Shown in pieces: positions 7,242 through 15,717 of a stretch of DNA of 64,000 nucleotides. Location: positions 7,686-71,685 of the forward strand of contig CAZCSL010000006.1 of NCBI GenBank assembly GCA_964501415.1, read 5' to 3'. This stretch comes from B1SED10-225 sp964501415. GTDB lineage: Bacteria > Bacillota_I > Bacilli_A > Izemoplasmatales > Izemoplasmataceae. Positions within the stretch are counted from its first letter, which is position 1. Each line of letters begins with the position of its first letter. The translations under genes and the position numbers were made by a program. Under the pieces are notes generated by a model that saw only the letters and a list, made by a program, of their open reading frames with translations, ran no database searches and was not told the DNA's origin.

Positions 7242-7667
7242 CTAAGCAATAGTAAAAATAATTTCTGCTTTACATGCTAACTCATTATCTACAGTAGCTG
7301 TGGCACTCGCTTTTCCAATTGGTCCTTTTATTTTAATAATTTCGACTTGCATCTCTAAGGTATCGCCTGGTTTAACTTCTCGCTTAAAACGACACTTGTC
7401 TATACCGGCAAAAAACGCCAGTTTATCTTTGTTTTCTTCTTTTTGTAAAATCGCAATCGCTCCAGCTTGAGCCATCGCTTCCACAATCAAAACCCCAGGC
7501 ATAATATGATATTTTGGAAAGTGACCTTGGAAAAACGGTTCCGATACCGTCACATTTTTGATTGCTTTGACGTAGGTACCTTCTTTAAGTTCAATGACTT
7601 TGTCTACTAGTAAAAAAGGATAACGATGAGGCAAAATCTTTTTAATCTCATCACTGTTCATAATCAT
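7242..7667 (-). CDS. fabZ: 3-hydroxyacyl-ACP dehydratase
   Basis: Dehydrates 3-hydroxyacyl-ACP to trans-2-enoyl-ACP in type II fatty-acid elongation. A 141-residue hot-dog protein with the opening LPHRYPFLLVDKV and the active-site segment FFQGHFPKYHIMPGVLIVEAMAQ, containing the catalytic His and downstream Glu. The ATG at 7667 is chosen: GGAGG lies seven bases upstream and the ATG overlaps the fabF stop as ATGA. A further in-frame Met two codons on is possible. It is the last gene of the operon. Confidence 0.95.
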   Translation of the reverse strand: MIMNSDEIKKILPHRYPFLLVDKVIELKEGTYVKAIKNVTVSEPFFQGHFPKYHIMPGVLIVEAMAQAGAIAILQKEENKDKLAFFAGIDKCRFKREVKPGDTLEMQVEIIKIKGPIGKASATATVDNELACKAEIIFTIA

Positions 7668-8908
7668 GTGGAAGCCTCCCATTTTTTAAACACCAAAGTG
7701 GCATTGTGTCCACCAAAGCCCAAAGAGTTTGAAAGGGCATAGCGGATACTTCTATTTTCCCCTTTATTAGCTTGAATGTCAATATTGCACTCAGGATCTT
7801 GATTTTTCACATTTATGGTGGCTGGGATAAATCCATCCTTTAGCGCTAAAACTGAGACGATGCTTTCTATGGCACCCGAAGCGCCCAATAAGTGTCCAAC
7901 CATGGATTTTGAAGAACTGACCTTAAGATTTTGTGTATGTTCTAAAAACAGCTTGTTTATCGCTTTGGCTTCAATTTTATCGTTGAGTGGCGTAGAAGTG
8001 CCGTGCGCGTTGATGTAATCAATGGCTTTTTCATCGATGTTGGCATCTTCAATGGCTTGTTTCATACATTCATAAGCGCCAACTCCTTCTGGGTCTGGAC
8101 TGGTTATGTGATGTGCATCACAAGTTGCACCGTATCCGACGATTTCACCATAAATCTTTGCCCCTCTGGCTTGGGCATGTTCTAAGGATTCCAAAATAAA
8201 CGCCCCCGCACCTTCACCCATCACAAATCCATCTCTATCCTTATCAAATGGTTTAGACGCTTCATTTGGATCATTAGACTTAGAAAGGGCGTGCATGACA
8301 GAGAATCCCCCTAAACCGAGTTTGGTTATAGAAGCTTCTGAACCCCCAGCGATAATCACATCGTGATAACCGTGTTGAATACTTCTAAACGCATCACCGA
8401 TAGTGTTGGTTGCACTGGCACAAGCGGTGACACTAGCGGTTGCCATACCTTTAAAACCGTGTCTAATCGCAATGTTACCTGGTGCAATATTAATGATAGC
8501 CATAGGAATGAAAAAAGGACTTAAGCGATTATAACCTTTTCCTTGGGCTTTGTCTTCTTGATCAGCAATCGTTTTTAATCCTCCAATACCGCTTGAAAAG
8601 AAGACGCCCGCTTGCTTTGCGTTAAGCTTTTCTACATCAATACCGGCATTGGTGATGGCTTCATCACTAGCTTTAAGAGCTAATTGTGTAAATCTATCCA
8701 ACCGTTTGGCCTGTTTTTTCCCTAGATAAGCTTCAATGTCAAAATTCTTGACTTCACCAGCAATTTTGACATGAAAATCAGTAGTATCAAAATGGGTGAT
8801 GGGTGCGATACCATTTTTACCAGATTTGACCTGTCTCCAAGTTTCATCAACGTCATTTCCAAGTGGATTAATGGTGCCTATACCTGTAATCACAACGCGT
8901 TTTCTCAT
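7664..8908 (-). CDS. fabF: Beta-ketoacyl-ACP synthase II
   Basis: Condenses malonyl-ACP with acyl-ACP in each elongation round. 414 residues, the normal FabF length. The catalytic triad is visible: Cys in ASVTACASATNTIGDA, His in NAHGTSTPLND and His in KSMVGHLLGASGAIE. The C-terminal SNSLGFGGHNATLVF loop is intact. It shares one base with the end of fabG upstream and four with the start of fabZ downstream. No FabB-like duplicate is seen here. Confidence 0.97.
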   Translation of the reverse strand: MRKRVVITGIGTINPLGNDVDETWRQVKSGKNGIAPITHFDTTDFHVKIAGEVKNFDIEAYLGKKQAKRLDRFTQLALKASDEAITNAGIDVEKLNAKQAGVFFSSGIGGLKTIADQEDKAQGKGYNRLSPFFIPMAIINIAPGNIAIRHGFKGMATASVTACASATNTIGDAFRSIQHGYHDVIIAGGSEASITKLGLGGFSVMHALSKSNDPNEASKPFDKDRDGFVMGEGAGAFILESLEHAQARGAKIYGEIVGYGATCDAHHITSPDPEGVGAYECMKQAIEDANIDEKAIDYINAHGTSTPLNDKIEAKAINKLFLEHTQNLKVSSSKSMVGHLLGASGAIESIVSVLALKDGFIPATINVKNQDPECNIDIQANKGENRSIRYALSNSLGFGGHNATLVFKKWEAST

Positions 8909-9642
8909 TATATCATCCCTCCATTTACATGTATAATTTGTCCCGTTATATAAGAAGCCTCTTCACTTGCCAAAAACAAAGCGGTATGTGCGATATCTTC
9001 AACCTGGCCAAAGCGCGCTAGTGGAATTTGAGAAAGATACGCTTCTTTAATATCGTCTGATAAACGATCAGTCATATCGGTTGTAATAAAGCCAGGTGCA
9101 ATGGCATTGATTGTTATTTGTTTTTTACCAAATTCTTTGGACAAAGCCTTAGTCAAACCATTTATACCAGCTTTAGACGCCGCATAATTGGCTTGAGCTG
9201 GATTTCCGATTGAACCAACAACCGAAGAGATATTGATGATGCGGCCTTGTTTTTGTTTAAACATCGGACGCGTTAAAAGCTTTATCATATTCCACGTACC
9301 TTTTAAGTTAACGTCTATAACGTCGGTGAAATCTTCGGGTTTCATTCTGAGCATCAAGGTGTCTTTAGTGATGCCAGCATTATTGATTAAAACATCGATT
9401 TGACCAAACTGATTCAGCGATTCTTGTACAACTTGATTTGCTTGTTCGTAATCACTAACGTCTCCTTGTATAGCATAGGCACTTGTACCTTGTGCTTTAA
9501 TCTCTTTTACAATTTCCTCAGCGGCTTGGTGGTTCTTATTATAGTTGACAATGACTTGGTACCCTGCTTTTCCAAAAGCCAGCGCTAAGCCTTTGCCTAT
9601 ACCTTTGGAAGCCCCTGTTATTAAGACGGTCTTTTTATTCAT
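8908..9642 (-). CDS. fabG: 3-oxoacyl-ACP reductase
   Basis: NADPH-dependent reduction of 3-ketoacyl-ACP. A 244-residue short-chain dehydrogenase with the cofactor motif TGASKGIGKG near residue 10, NNAGI, the catalytic Ser in INISSVVGSIGN, and the YAASKAG Tyr/Lys pair. It ends with SYITGQIIHVNGGMI, as FabG does. Position between fabD and fabF separates it from the many other SDR enzymes. It overlaps fabD by eight bases. Confidence 0.96.
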   Translation of the reverse strand: MNKKTVLITGASKGIGKGLALAFGKAGYQVIVNYNKNHQAAEEIVKEIKAQGTSAYAIQGDVSDYEQANQVVQESLNQFGQIDVLINNAGITKDTLMLRMKPEDFTDVIDVNLKGTWNMIKLLTRPMFKQKQGRIINISSVVGSIGNPAQANYAASKAGINGLTKALSKEFGKKQITINAIAPGFITTDMTDRLSDDIKEAYLSQIPLARFGQVEDIAHTALFLASEEASYITGQIIHVNGGMI

Positions 9643-10555
9643 CGCCTTTCAACTCCTTTAACGTATCTTGTATTGATTCATAATCGTGTATATGGTAAGT
9701 GGTTGCGCCGGGTAATATCTTTTTTACAAAAGCACTTAAAGTAGCCTTAGGACCGATTTCAACAAAGGTATCAAATCCATCAGAAACCATGTTTAAAAGC
9801 GCTTCATGAAAACGAACTTGGTGGGTAATATGATCGGCCATTACTTCTTTTAAGTCTTCTTTTTGATACCGTTGACCTGTGGTATTTAAGTATAGATATT
9901 GGTTTGGGGCATTTAATTTAACCAACGATAAATATTCCGCAAAACTTACTCGAGCACTTTCCATGAATGGACTGTGGAATGCGCCTGATGTATTTAATAA
10001 TCTAAGACGTTTGATGCCAAACGCTTTGGCTTTTTCTGAGGCTTTTGCGATGCTTTCTTTGGTCCCGGAAATGACACACTGATTCTCACTATTATGGTTG
10101 GCTAAATAAACATCATCAAGCGCAGAAACCAACGCTTCAACTTTGGCTTTTTCACTTTTGATCGCAGCCATTTGTGACGATTGGGCTTGGCAGGCTTGAT
10201 CCATAAAAAAGGCACGATGTTCAATGATTTCGATTCCAGTCTTAAAGTCAAATACCCCTCTATCGTAGAAGGCGGGATATTCCCCTAAGGATAAGCCCAA
10301 ACTGCCTTCTGAAGTAACCCCATTTTTGCTTAAAAGATCAATAATGGCAGCTTGAAAAGTAAATAAAGCGGTTTGGACATAACGGGTATCATGAAGCTTT
10401 TCCTCATCATTAAACATAATATCTAACAAGTCATAACTTAGTTGGCTTTGGGCTTGGTCAAAACGCCTTGAAACGATGTCACTTGACTCATATAAGTCTT
10501 TGCCCATGCCTATTTTTTGCGTCCCTTGCGGGGCGAATAAAAACGCTAGTTTCAT
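9635..10555 (-). CDS. fabD: Malonyl-CoA:ACP transacylase
   Basis: Moves malonyl from CoA to ACP, feeding FabH and FabF. 306 residues from the ATG at 10555 (MKLAFLFAPQGTQKIGMGKD). AGGAGG lies six bases upstream, and the 13-codon longer frame has no support. The nucleophile serine is in GLSLGEYPA; the usual His before it is replaced by Leu, a variant I recall from some Firmicutes. The catalytic His is in NTSGAFHSPFM. The opening FAPQGTQ differs from the usual FPGQG(A/S)Q in carrying Ala-Pro-Gln. It lies between fabH and fabG in the operon. Confidence 0.94.
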   Translation of the reverse strand: MKLAFLFAPQGTQKIGMGKDLYESSDIVSRRFDQAQSQLSYDLLDIMFNDEEKLHDTRYVQTALFTFQAAIIDLLSKNGVTSEGSLGLSLGEYPAFYDRGVFDFKTGIEIIEHRAFFMDQACQAQSSQMAAIKSEKAKVEALVSALDDVYLANHNSENQCVISGTKESIAKASEKAKAFGIKRLRLLNTSGAFHSPFMESARVSFAEYLSLVKLNAPNQYLYLNTTGQRYQKEDLKEVMADHITHQVRFHEALLNMVSDGFDTFVEIGPKATLSAFVKKILPGATTYHIHDYESIQDTLKELKGDE

Positions 10556-10566
10556 AGCAATCCTCC

Positions 10567-11535
10567 TCAATATTTCATGATGGTGCCGCCCCAAGTTAGA
10601 CCGGCACCAAAAGCCACCGCTGCAAAAGTATCTCCTCGTTTTAAGCGGTTTGATTTAATCGCTTCATCAATAGCGATAGGCACACTGGCTGCAGAGGTGT
10701 TACCCGTTTTATCAATATTCATAAACATTGAACTCATGGGTAATTTAAGCCCTTTAGCAGCATACTTGATAATGCGTTCATTTGCTTGATGAGCGATAAT
10801 CATCTTAAGTGCGTTTAAGGAAATATCACTCGCAGTACTTAGTTTTTTAAGTGTATAGGGAATGGCCCATACGGCGAATTTGAAAATCTCTTTGCCTTCC
10901 ATTTTGATAAAGGGGCGTTTTTGTTCTGGGGTTTTGAAGTTTTCTTTTAACGGATAACCATCCATAAACAAGTGTTTCTCTTGGTCTCCTTTAGAAAACG
11001 TCTCAATCGCATGGATATGTTTTTCTTCAGATGCGGATAAGACCATCGCTCCAGCACCATCGGCAAACAAAACACAGGTATTTCTATCGGAATAGTCTGT
11101 GAACTTTGATAAGGTCTCTGCGCCAATGATCAAAATATGACGATACGCCTGACTTTGAATCATTTTATCGGCAATGTTTAACGCATAAATAAACCCGCTA
11201 CAAGCAGCGTTAATGTCAAATGAAGGGATCGTTCTTGCGCCTAATCTACGTTGTAACAGTTGTGCCACGCTAGGAAACATATAGTCGCCAGTAACCGTAG
11301 CAACGATGATCATATCGAGTTCTTCAGCGGTAATTTCAGCGGCTTCAAGGGCTTTTAAAGCAGCTTGATAAGCTAAATCCGAGGTATTTTCATCTACCGT
11401 CATTGGACGTGTTTTAATCCCTGTTCTTGAACTAATCCACTCATCGCTTGTGGCCACAATTTTTTCTAAGTCTTGATTACTAACTTGATTTTCAGGCATG
11501 TAGGCCCCTGTACCTAAGATTTTACTGTAGGTCAT
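10567..11535 (-). CDS. fabH: Beta-ketoacyl-ACP synthase III
   Basis: Starts fatty-acid synthesis by condensing an acyl-CoA primer with malonyl-ACP. 322 residues with SSRTGIKTR near the N-terminus, the active-site Cys in INAACSGFIYAL, the His in MIIAHQANERI and the Asn in DKTGNTSAASVP. The choice of primer (straight or branched) cannot be read directly. It overlaps accA by four bases upstream and is followed by fabD after 11 bases, within the operon. Confidence 0.97.
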   Translation of the reverse strand: MTYSKILGTGAYMPENQVSNQDLEKIVATSDEWISSRTGIKTRPMTVDENTSDLAYQAALKALEAAEITAEELDMIIVATVTGDYMFPSVAQLLQRRLGARTIPSFDINAACSGFIYALNIADKMIQSQAYRHILIIGAETLSKFTDYSDRNTCVLFADGAGAMVLSASEEKHIHAIETFSKGDQEKHLFMDGYPLKENFKTPEQKRPFIKMEGKEIFKFAVWAIPYTLKKLSTASDISLNALKMIIAHQANERIIKYAAKGLKLPMSSMFMNIDKTGNTSAASVPIAIDEAIKSNRLKRGDTFAAVAFGAGLTWGGTIMKY

Positions 11536-12491
11536 TTGATGACCACCTCTTGTAAATTTTCATAGTTAAAGCGTTGTAAAAAGCCCATTTTGCGATACTT
11601 ATTATAACGTTCTGTGGCAAGTTCAAAGCGACTTAATTCGTTGAGTTCACTCAAGGCTTGACGCAAGGTTTGATCGATGGCCTGATACATTTTTTCAGGT
11701 TCATGATGAGCCCCACCTATGGGTTCTTTAATGATACCATCAATGATGCCAAACTCTTTTAAATCATAACTCGTCAACTTCATCACTTCACTTGCTTGTT
11801 TCGCCTTTTTGGCATCTTTCCATAAAATAGAAGCAAACCCTTCGGGGGACAATATGGAATAGATGCTATTTTCCATCATAAACACACGGTTGCCTACACC
11901 GATGGCTAGGGCCCCTCCACTACCACCTTCACCTAACACAAAAGCGATTAAAGGGACCTTGAGATCACTCATCTCATAAAGATTATGCGCAATAGCCCTT
12001 GCTTGACCTCTGGATTCCGCTCCGATGCCTGGAAAAGCACCCGGTGTATCAATAAAAGTCACAATGGGACGCTGAAATTTCTCAGCTTGTTTCATAAGGC
12101 GCAGTGCTTTACGATACCCTTCTGGATGAGGCATACCAAAATTATGCTTGATATTTTCATGAGTCGTCTTGCCTTTACGCTGGCCGATGATAGTCAATGG
12201 CTGCTTATCAAAAAACGCCAAACCTCCAATAATAGCTTGGTCATCTTCATAAAGGCGATCACCAGATAGTTCTATAAAATCATCAAATACATGTTTAATA
12301 ACCTCTTGTGTACCGGGTCTTTTCACATGTCGTGCCAAAAGAACACGGTCCCATGCAGTAAGCTTGGACATCATGTGTTGTTTGTAAGAAGCAATTTTTT
12401 CTGAGATATCTTGAATCGCATCTTCATCATCCAAGCTTCTTAATTCTTTTTCGAGCTTGATGAGTTTTTGTTCTTTTTGCAATATATCCAT
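11532..12491 (-). CDS. accA: Acetyl-CoA carboxylase carboxyltransferase subunit alpha
   Basis: With AccD it transfers CO2 from carboxybiotin to acetyl-CoA, giving malonyl-CoA. 319 residues. It begins with a predicted coiled-coil helix (EQKLIKLEKELRSLDDED) and has the crotonase-fold signature IVTFIDTPGAFPGIGAE and GEGGSGGALAIGVGNRV, where the oxyanion hole and CoA site lie. It is preceded by accD after four bases and is followed by fabH with overlapping ends. Confidence 0.97.
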   Translation of the reverse strand: MDILQKEQKLIKLEKELRSLDDEDAIQDISEKIASYKQHMMSKLTAWDRVLLARHVKRPGTQEVIKHVFDDFIELSGDRLYEDDQAIIGGLAFFDKQPLTIIGQRKGKTTHENIKHNFGMPHPEGYRKALRLMKQAEKFQRPIVTFIDTPGAFPGIGAESRGQARAIAHNLYEMSDLKVPLIAFVLGEGGSGGALAIGVGNRVFMMENSIYSILSPEGFASILWKDAKKAKQASEVMKLTSYDLKEFGIIDGIIKEPIGGAHHEPEKMYQAIDQTLRQALSELNELSRFELATERYNKYRKMGFLQRFNYENLQEVVIK

Positions 12492-12495
12492 AGGT

Positions 12496-13380
12496 TCACC
12501 CTCTTTGATGCATGGTTAACAACTTGTCTAAAGTCGTTTTTAAGTCTTTACGATGAATGACGGTATCAACCATACCTTTCTCTTTTAAAAATTCCGCCGT
12601 TTGGAAACCTTCGGGTAATGATTGCTTGATCGTTTGTTCAATCACCCTAGGTCCGGCAAAGCCAATTAACGCTTTGGGTTCGGCTATGATAATATCACCC
12701 AAAGAAGCAAAGGAAGCCGTCACGCCTCCGGTAGTTGGATGCGTCAAAACGCTAATAAAAAGCAACCCTTGATGATGTAGTTTTTTGATGGCGCCCGCGG
12801 TTTTGGCCATCTGCATCAAACTAAAAATGCCTTCTTGCATACGGGCACCCCCACTGGCAATAAACATCACTAAGGGGAGTCGTTTTACCATGGCATACTC
12901 AATGCTTTTTGCGACTTTCTCCCCAACTACACTGCCCATAGAGCCCATCATAAAATGAGAATCCAAGACCCCTAAAACCAAAGGATTACCGTTGATTTGA
13001 GCATAACCATAAATATAAGCATCATCTAAGCTCGTAGCTTTTTTATAATCGGCAATCTTATTTTCATATTGATCGATAAAAAGCGGATTCAATGTGATGA
13101 AACCCAACCCCTTTTCAATGAAGGAATGAGGATCAACGGTAATATTAATCCGCTCTATAGCTCTTAGGCGAAAGTGATGGTCACAATGGGGACAAACATA
13201 GTTATTTTTTAATAACGTTTTAGAGTTTAAAGCTTTTCCGCATTGTTGACATTTTTCATATAAACCTTCGGGAACTTCTTTTACTTTATTTAAATCCAAA
13301 GGCTTTTTTCGGTAACCTTCAACCTGTGTTTTAAACCGTTTTTGCTTATCAAATCCTGTTTTTAGATATTCACGTTTCAT
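12496..13380 (-). CDS. accD: Acetyl-CoA carboxylase carboxyltransferase subunit beta
   Basis: The 294-residue zinc-containing partner of AccA. A four-cysteine zinc ribbon is seen at residues about 44-66 (CQQCGKAL and CPHCDHHF). The crotonase core carries FIASGGARMQEG and LTHPTTGGVTASFA. Its start lies inside the 3' end of accC (11-base overlap), indicating translational coupling. In several bacteria the zinc ribbon also binds mRNA to autoregulate accA/accD; whether that happens here is not visible. Confidence 0.97.
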   Translation of the reverse strand: MKREYLKTGFDKQKRFKTQVEGYRKKPLDLNKVKEVPEGLYEKCQQCGKALNSKTLLKNNYVCPHCDHHFRLRAIERINITVDPHSFIEKGLGFITLNPLFIDQYENKIADYKKATSLDDAYIYGYAQINGNPLVLGVLDSHFMMGSMGSVVGEKVAKSIEYAMVKRLPLVMFIASGGARMQEGIFSLMQMAKTAGAIKKLHHQGLLFISVLTHPTTGGVTASFASLGDIIIAEPKALIGFAGPRVIEQTIKQSLPEGFQTAEFLKEKGMVDTVIHRKDLKTTLDKLLTMHQRG

Positions 13381-14722
13381 ACGCTAACAACCGTTCTATA
13401 TGTTTTTCGATAAATGCTGTATCGATACGATCATGAACAAAATCATTATGCATCAAAATCATCATTAAGAAATACTGATTTGTAGGTATGCCCTCAATAA
13501 TCAATTCCTCTAAAGCCGCGCGGAGATTACGAATGGCTTCAAGTCGGTCCTTACCATGGGCGATCAACTTGCCAACCATGGCATCATAATAGGGAGGTAT
13601 TTCGTAATCTGTATATAACATCGTATCCATACGAATGCCTAAGCCTTGTGGCATATGAAAAAACTTAACCAATCCTGGAGATGGCCTGAAATCATATTTA
13701 GGGTCCTCTGCATTGATGCGCACTTCTATCGCGTGACCATTAAAAGCAATATCTTCTTGTTTGATTGACAACTCTTTACCAGAGGCAATTTGTAGTTGTT
13801 CTTTGATAATGTCAATGCCCGTAATCATCTCACTAACCGGATGCTCGACTTGAATTCTAGTATTCATTTCAATAAAGTAAAACTTGTTGTCTTTAACGAT
13901 AAACTCAATCGTCCCCGCGTTTTCATAACCAACATGTTTGGCTGCTTTAATCGCCGCTTCATACATTTTTTCTCTGAGGTCTATGTTTAATGAAGAAGGC
14001 GCTTCTTCCACGACTTTTTGATTACGTCTTTGTATGCTGCAATCACGCTCACCTAAATGTAAGACATTTTGATACTTGTCCGCTAGTATCTGTACCTCCA
14101 CATGTCGTGGTTGTTCAATGAACTTCTCAACATATACCCCATCATGTCCAAAAGCTGCTTGGGCTTCTTGTTTGGCGGCATAATAGGCGTCTTCAAACTG
14201 TCCGGCATTACGAACTAAGCGCATGCCACGCCCACCACCACCAGCACTGGCTTTGATAAGTACGGGGAACCCAATTTTTTGCGCAATTTCTTTGCCCGAA
14301 GCCATATCGACTTCTTGATTACTGCCTGGGACCAACGGTACACCGGCTTCCTTCATGAGCTTGATAGCTTGAGCCTTATCACCCATCTGTTCAATAATTT
14401 TAGAAGTGGGACCAATGAAGGTAATATTTACATCCTCACATAAATTCGCAAATTTTGTTTGTTCGCTTAAAAAGCCGAAACCTGGATGAATGGCTTCAGC
14501 CCCTGTATGTATCGCTGCAGTAATTATGTTTTCCATATTTAAATACGAGTCATTGGCACTGTGTGACCCAATACAAACGGCTTCATCCGCTAGATGAACA
14601 TGTAAGCTAGATTCATCTGCCTTAGAATAAACCGCAACGGTATCGATACCAAGTTGTTTACAACTACGGATGATTCTTACAGCTATCTCGCCCCGATTAG
14701 CAACTAAAACTTTTTGAAACAT
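13370..14722 (-). CDS. accC: Biotin carboxylase
   Basis: ATP-dependent carboxylation of the biotin carried by AccB. 450 residues with the standard order: N-terminal KVLVANRGEIAVRIIRSCK, the ATP-grasp glycine-rich loop KASAGGGGRGMR, the catalytic EMNTRIQVEHPVSEMITG, and the C-terminal EVRINAED and YYDAMVGKLI. The length is right for a stand-alone biotin carboxylase rather than a pyruvate or propionyl-CoA carboxylase fusion. It shares one base with the end of accB. Confidence 0.98.
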   Translation of the reverse strand: MFQKVLVANRGEIAVRIIRSCKQLGIDTVAVYSKADESSLHVHLADEAVCIGSHSANDSYLNMENIITAAIHTGAEAIHPGFGFLSEQTKFANLCEDVNITFIGPTSKIIEQMGDKAQAIKLMKEAGVPLVPGSNQEVDMASGKEIAQKIGFPVLIKASAGGGGRGMRLVRNAGQFEDAYYAAKQEAQAAFGHDGVYVEKFIEQPRHVEVQILADKYQNVLHLGERDCSIQRRNQKVVEEAPSSLNIDLREKMYEAAIKAAKHVGYENAGTIEFIVKDNKFYFIEMNTRIQVEHPVSEMITGIDIIKEQLQIASGKELSIKQEDIAFNGHAIEVRINAEDPKYDFRPSPGLVKFFHMPQGLGIRMDTMLYTDYEIPPYYDAMVGKLIAHGKDRLEAIRNLRAALEELIIEGIPTNQYFLMMILMHNDFVHDRIDTAFIEKHIERLLAYET

Positions 14723-15159
14723 TACTCAATCTCCATAATGATTTGGTCATACATAACCATATCACCGTTCTCAACATGGATTTTTCGAATAACGCCATCT
14801 TTAGGTGAGGTTATTTCATTCATCACTTTCATCGCTTCGATAATACATAAAGTGTCACCTTTTTTAACCGTTTGACCCACATGGACAAAGGGTGGCTTAT
14901 CAGGAGCCGGAGCGGCATAGAAGGTGCCAACTAAAGGGGCATTGACTTTGGTAAAGTTTTCATCCGCTTCTGCGGTTGATTCCGAAGTTTTTTGAGCTTG
15001 CACTTCTTTACTCGCAGGCAGTTGTTCATTTGTCACAAGGTTTGAGCCTGGTGCGGATTTTGTCAACTCTATTTTGACATCATCTTTTTCCAGTTTCATA
15101 CTCGATAATTCAGAATCCTCAAAAATCTTAATAATATTTTTTAACTGTTTGTTGTTCAT
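14722..15159 (-). CDS. accB: Biotin carboxyl carrier protein
   Basis: Carries biotin between AccC and AccA/AccD. 145 residues: an N-terminal helical part (1-30), an Ala/Ser/Glu-rich flexible linker (about 35-68), and a C-terminal biotinyl domain with the lysine in CIIEAMKVMNEI. The thumb region APAPDKPPFVHVGQTVKKGD, typical of AccB, is present. It lies between acpP (51 bases upstream) and accC. BirA at 15718-16401 is the likely ligase. Confidence 0.97.
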   Translation of the reverse strand: MNNKQLKNIIKIFEDSELSSMKLEKDDVKIELTKSAPGSNLVTNEQLPASKEVQAQKTSESTAEADENFTKVNAPLVGTFYAAPAPDKPPFVHVGQTVKKGDTLCIIEAMKVMNEITSPKDGVIRKIHVENGDMVMYDQIIMEIE

Positions 15160-15210
15160 CGAATTCTCCTATATTTTGAAAATCAAAATAATAAATGGGT
15201 AAAAAAAATA

Positions 15211-15444
15211 CTAGTCTTTAACGGTTTCTATATATTCTAAGACATCACGAACGGTTTTCAGCTTGTTAACTTCTTGATCTGAAATCGTAACTTCGAAATG
15301 TTCTTCAAGCGTCATCACTAACTCAACAACATCCAAAGAATCCGCTCCTAAGTCGTCTAAAATATTCGCATTTAACGTTACTTTTTCCTTATCGACATCT
15401 AGTTCTTCTGATATCAGTGCTTGTATCTTTTCAAACATAGACAC
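15211..15444 (-). CDS. acpP: Acyl carrier protein
   Basis: A 77-residue carrier of growing acyl chains. The phosphopantetheine serine lies in LGADSLDVVELVMTLEE, which also forms the recognition helix II for synthases. Acidic composition and length are typical. It is the first gene of the acc/fab operon, 30 bases downstream of the -10 of a perfect-consensus promoter; a GGAG ribosome site precedes the ATG. No pantetheine transferase (acpS) is seen in the window. Confidence 0.97.
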   Translation of the reverse strand: MSMFEKIQALISEELDVDKEKVTLNANILDDLGADSLDVVELVMTLEEHFEVTISDQEVNKLKTVRDVLEYIETVKD

Positions 15445-15473
15445 ACTCCTTCATTATTTTTCATCATAAGTGC

Positions 15474-15502
15474 ATTATAAATAAAAGCCTATCAGATGTC
15501 AA
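15474..15502 (-). promoter_or_regulatory. Perfect-consensus promoter of the acpP-acc-fab operon
   Basis: Minus strand TTGACA (15497-15502), spacer of exactly 17, TATAAT (15474-15479). Start near 15467, giving a short leader before acpP. Such a strong promoter normally calls for repression, and a palindromic box lies directly upstream. Confidence 0.85.
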
Positions 15503-15505
15503 TCT

Positions 15506-15522
15506 TATTTGATATTCAAAGT
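15506..15522 (-). promoter_or_regulatory. FabT-like palindromic operator upstream of acpP
   Basis: The minus strand has CTTTGAATATCAAAT, with the palindrome TTTGAATATCAAA at 15508-15520. This resembles the TTTGA-N-TATCAAA boxes bound by the MarR-family regulator FabT in lactic acid bacteria. It lies six bases upstream of the -35. No fabT gene is in the window, so assignment is by similarity only. Confidence 0.45.
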
Positions 15523-15717
15523 ATGTGGGCACGCTTACATGTTTTTACATACATATGTATACGTATGAATATGATTATTTTTTTATTGAACGACGGATTA
15601 TATTCATCAACTAATATACTGTTTAATCCTCTTTGTTTAGCCTTTATTAAACTCATTATGTTCTTGTGAAAAAGCAAGTCATTATTTAGTTTCCCTACTA
15701 ACTATGTATAATTTACC
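15523..15717. other. AT-rich intergenic region between birA and the fab operon promoter
   Basis: No open frame with a ribosome site is seen. It contains the 12-bp perfect palindrome ATACATATGTAT (about 15549-15560) next to ATACGTAT, and an imperfect inverted repeat GGATTATATT ... AATATA ... TAATCC near 15596-15630. These may be further regulatory sites for the fab operon. birA has no clear hairpin terminator here. Confidence 0.35.

Noticed and set aside
15523..15717. Small peptide gene in the birA-acpP gap
   Set aside because: Short ATG frames lack a ribosome site and codon pattern; the region looks regulatory.
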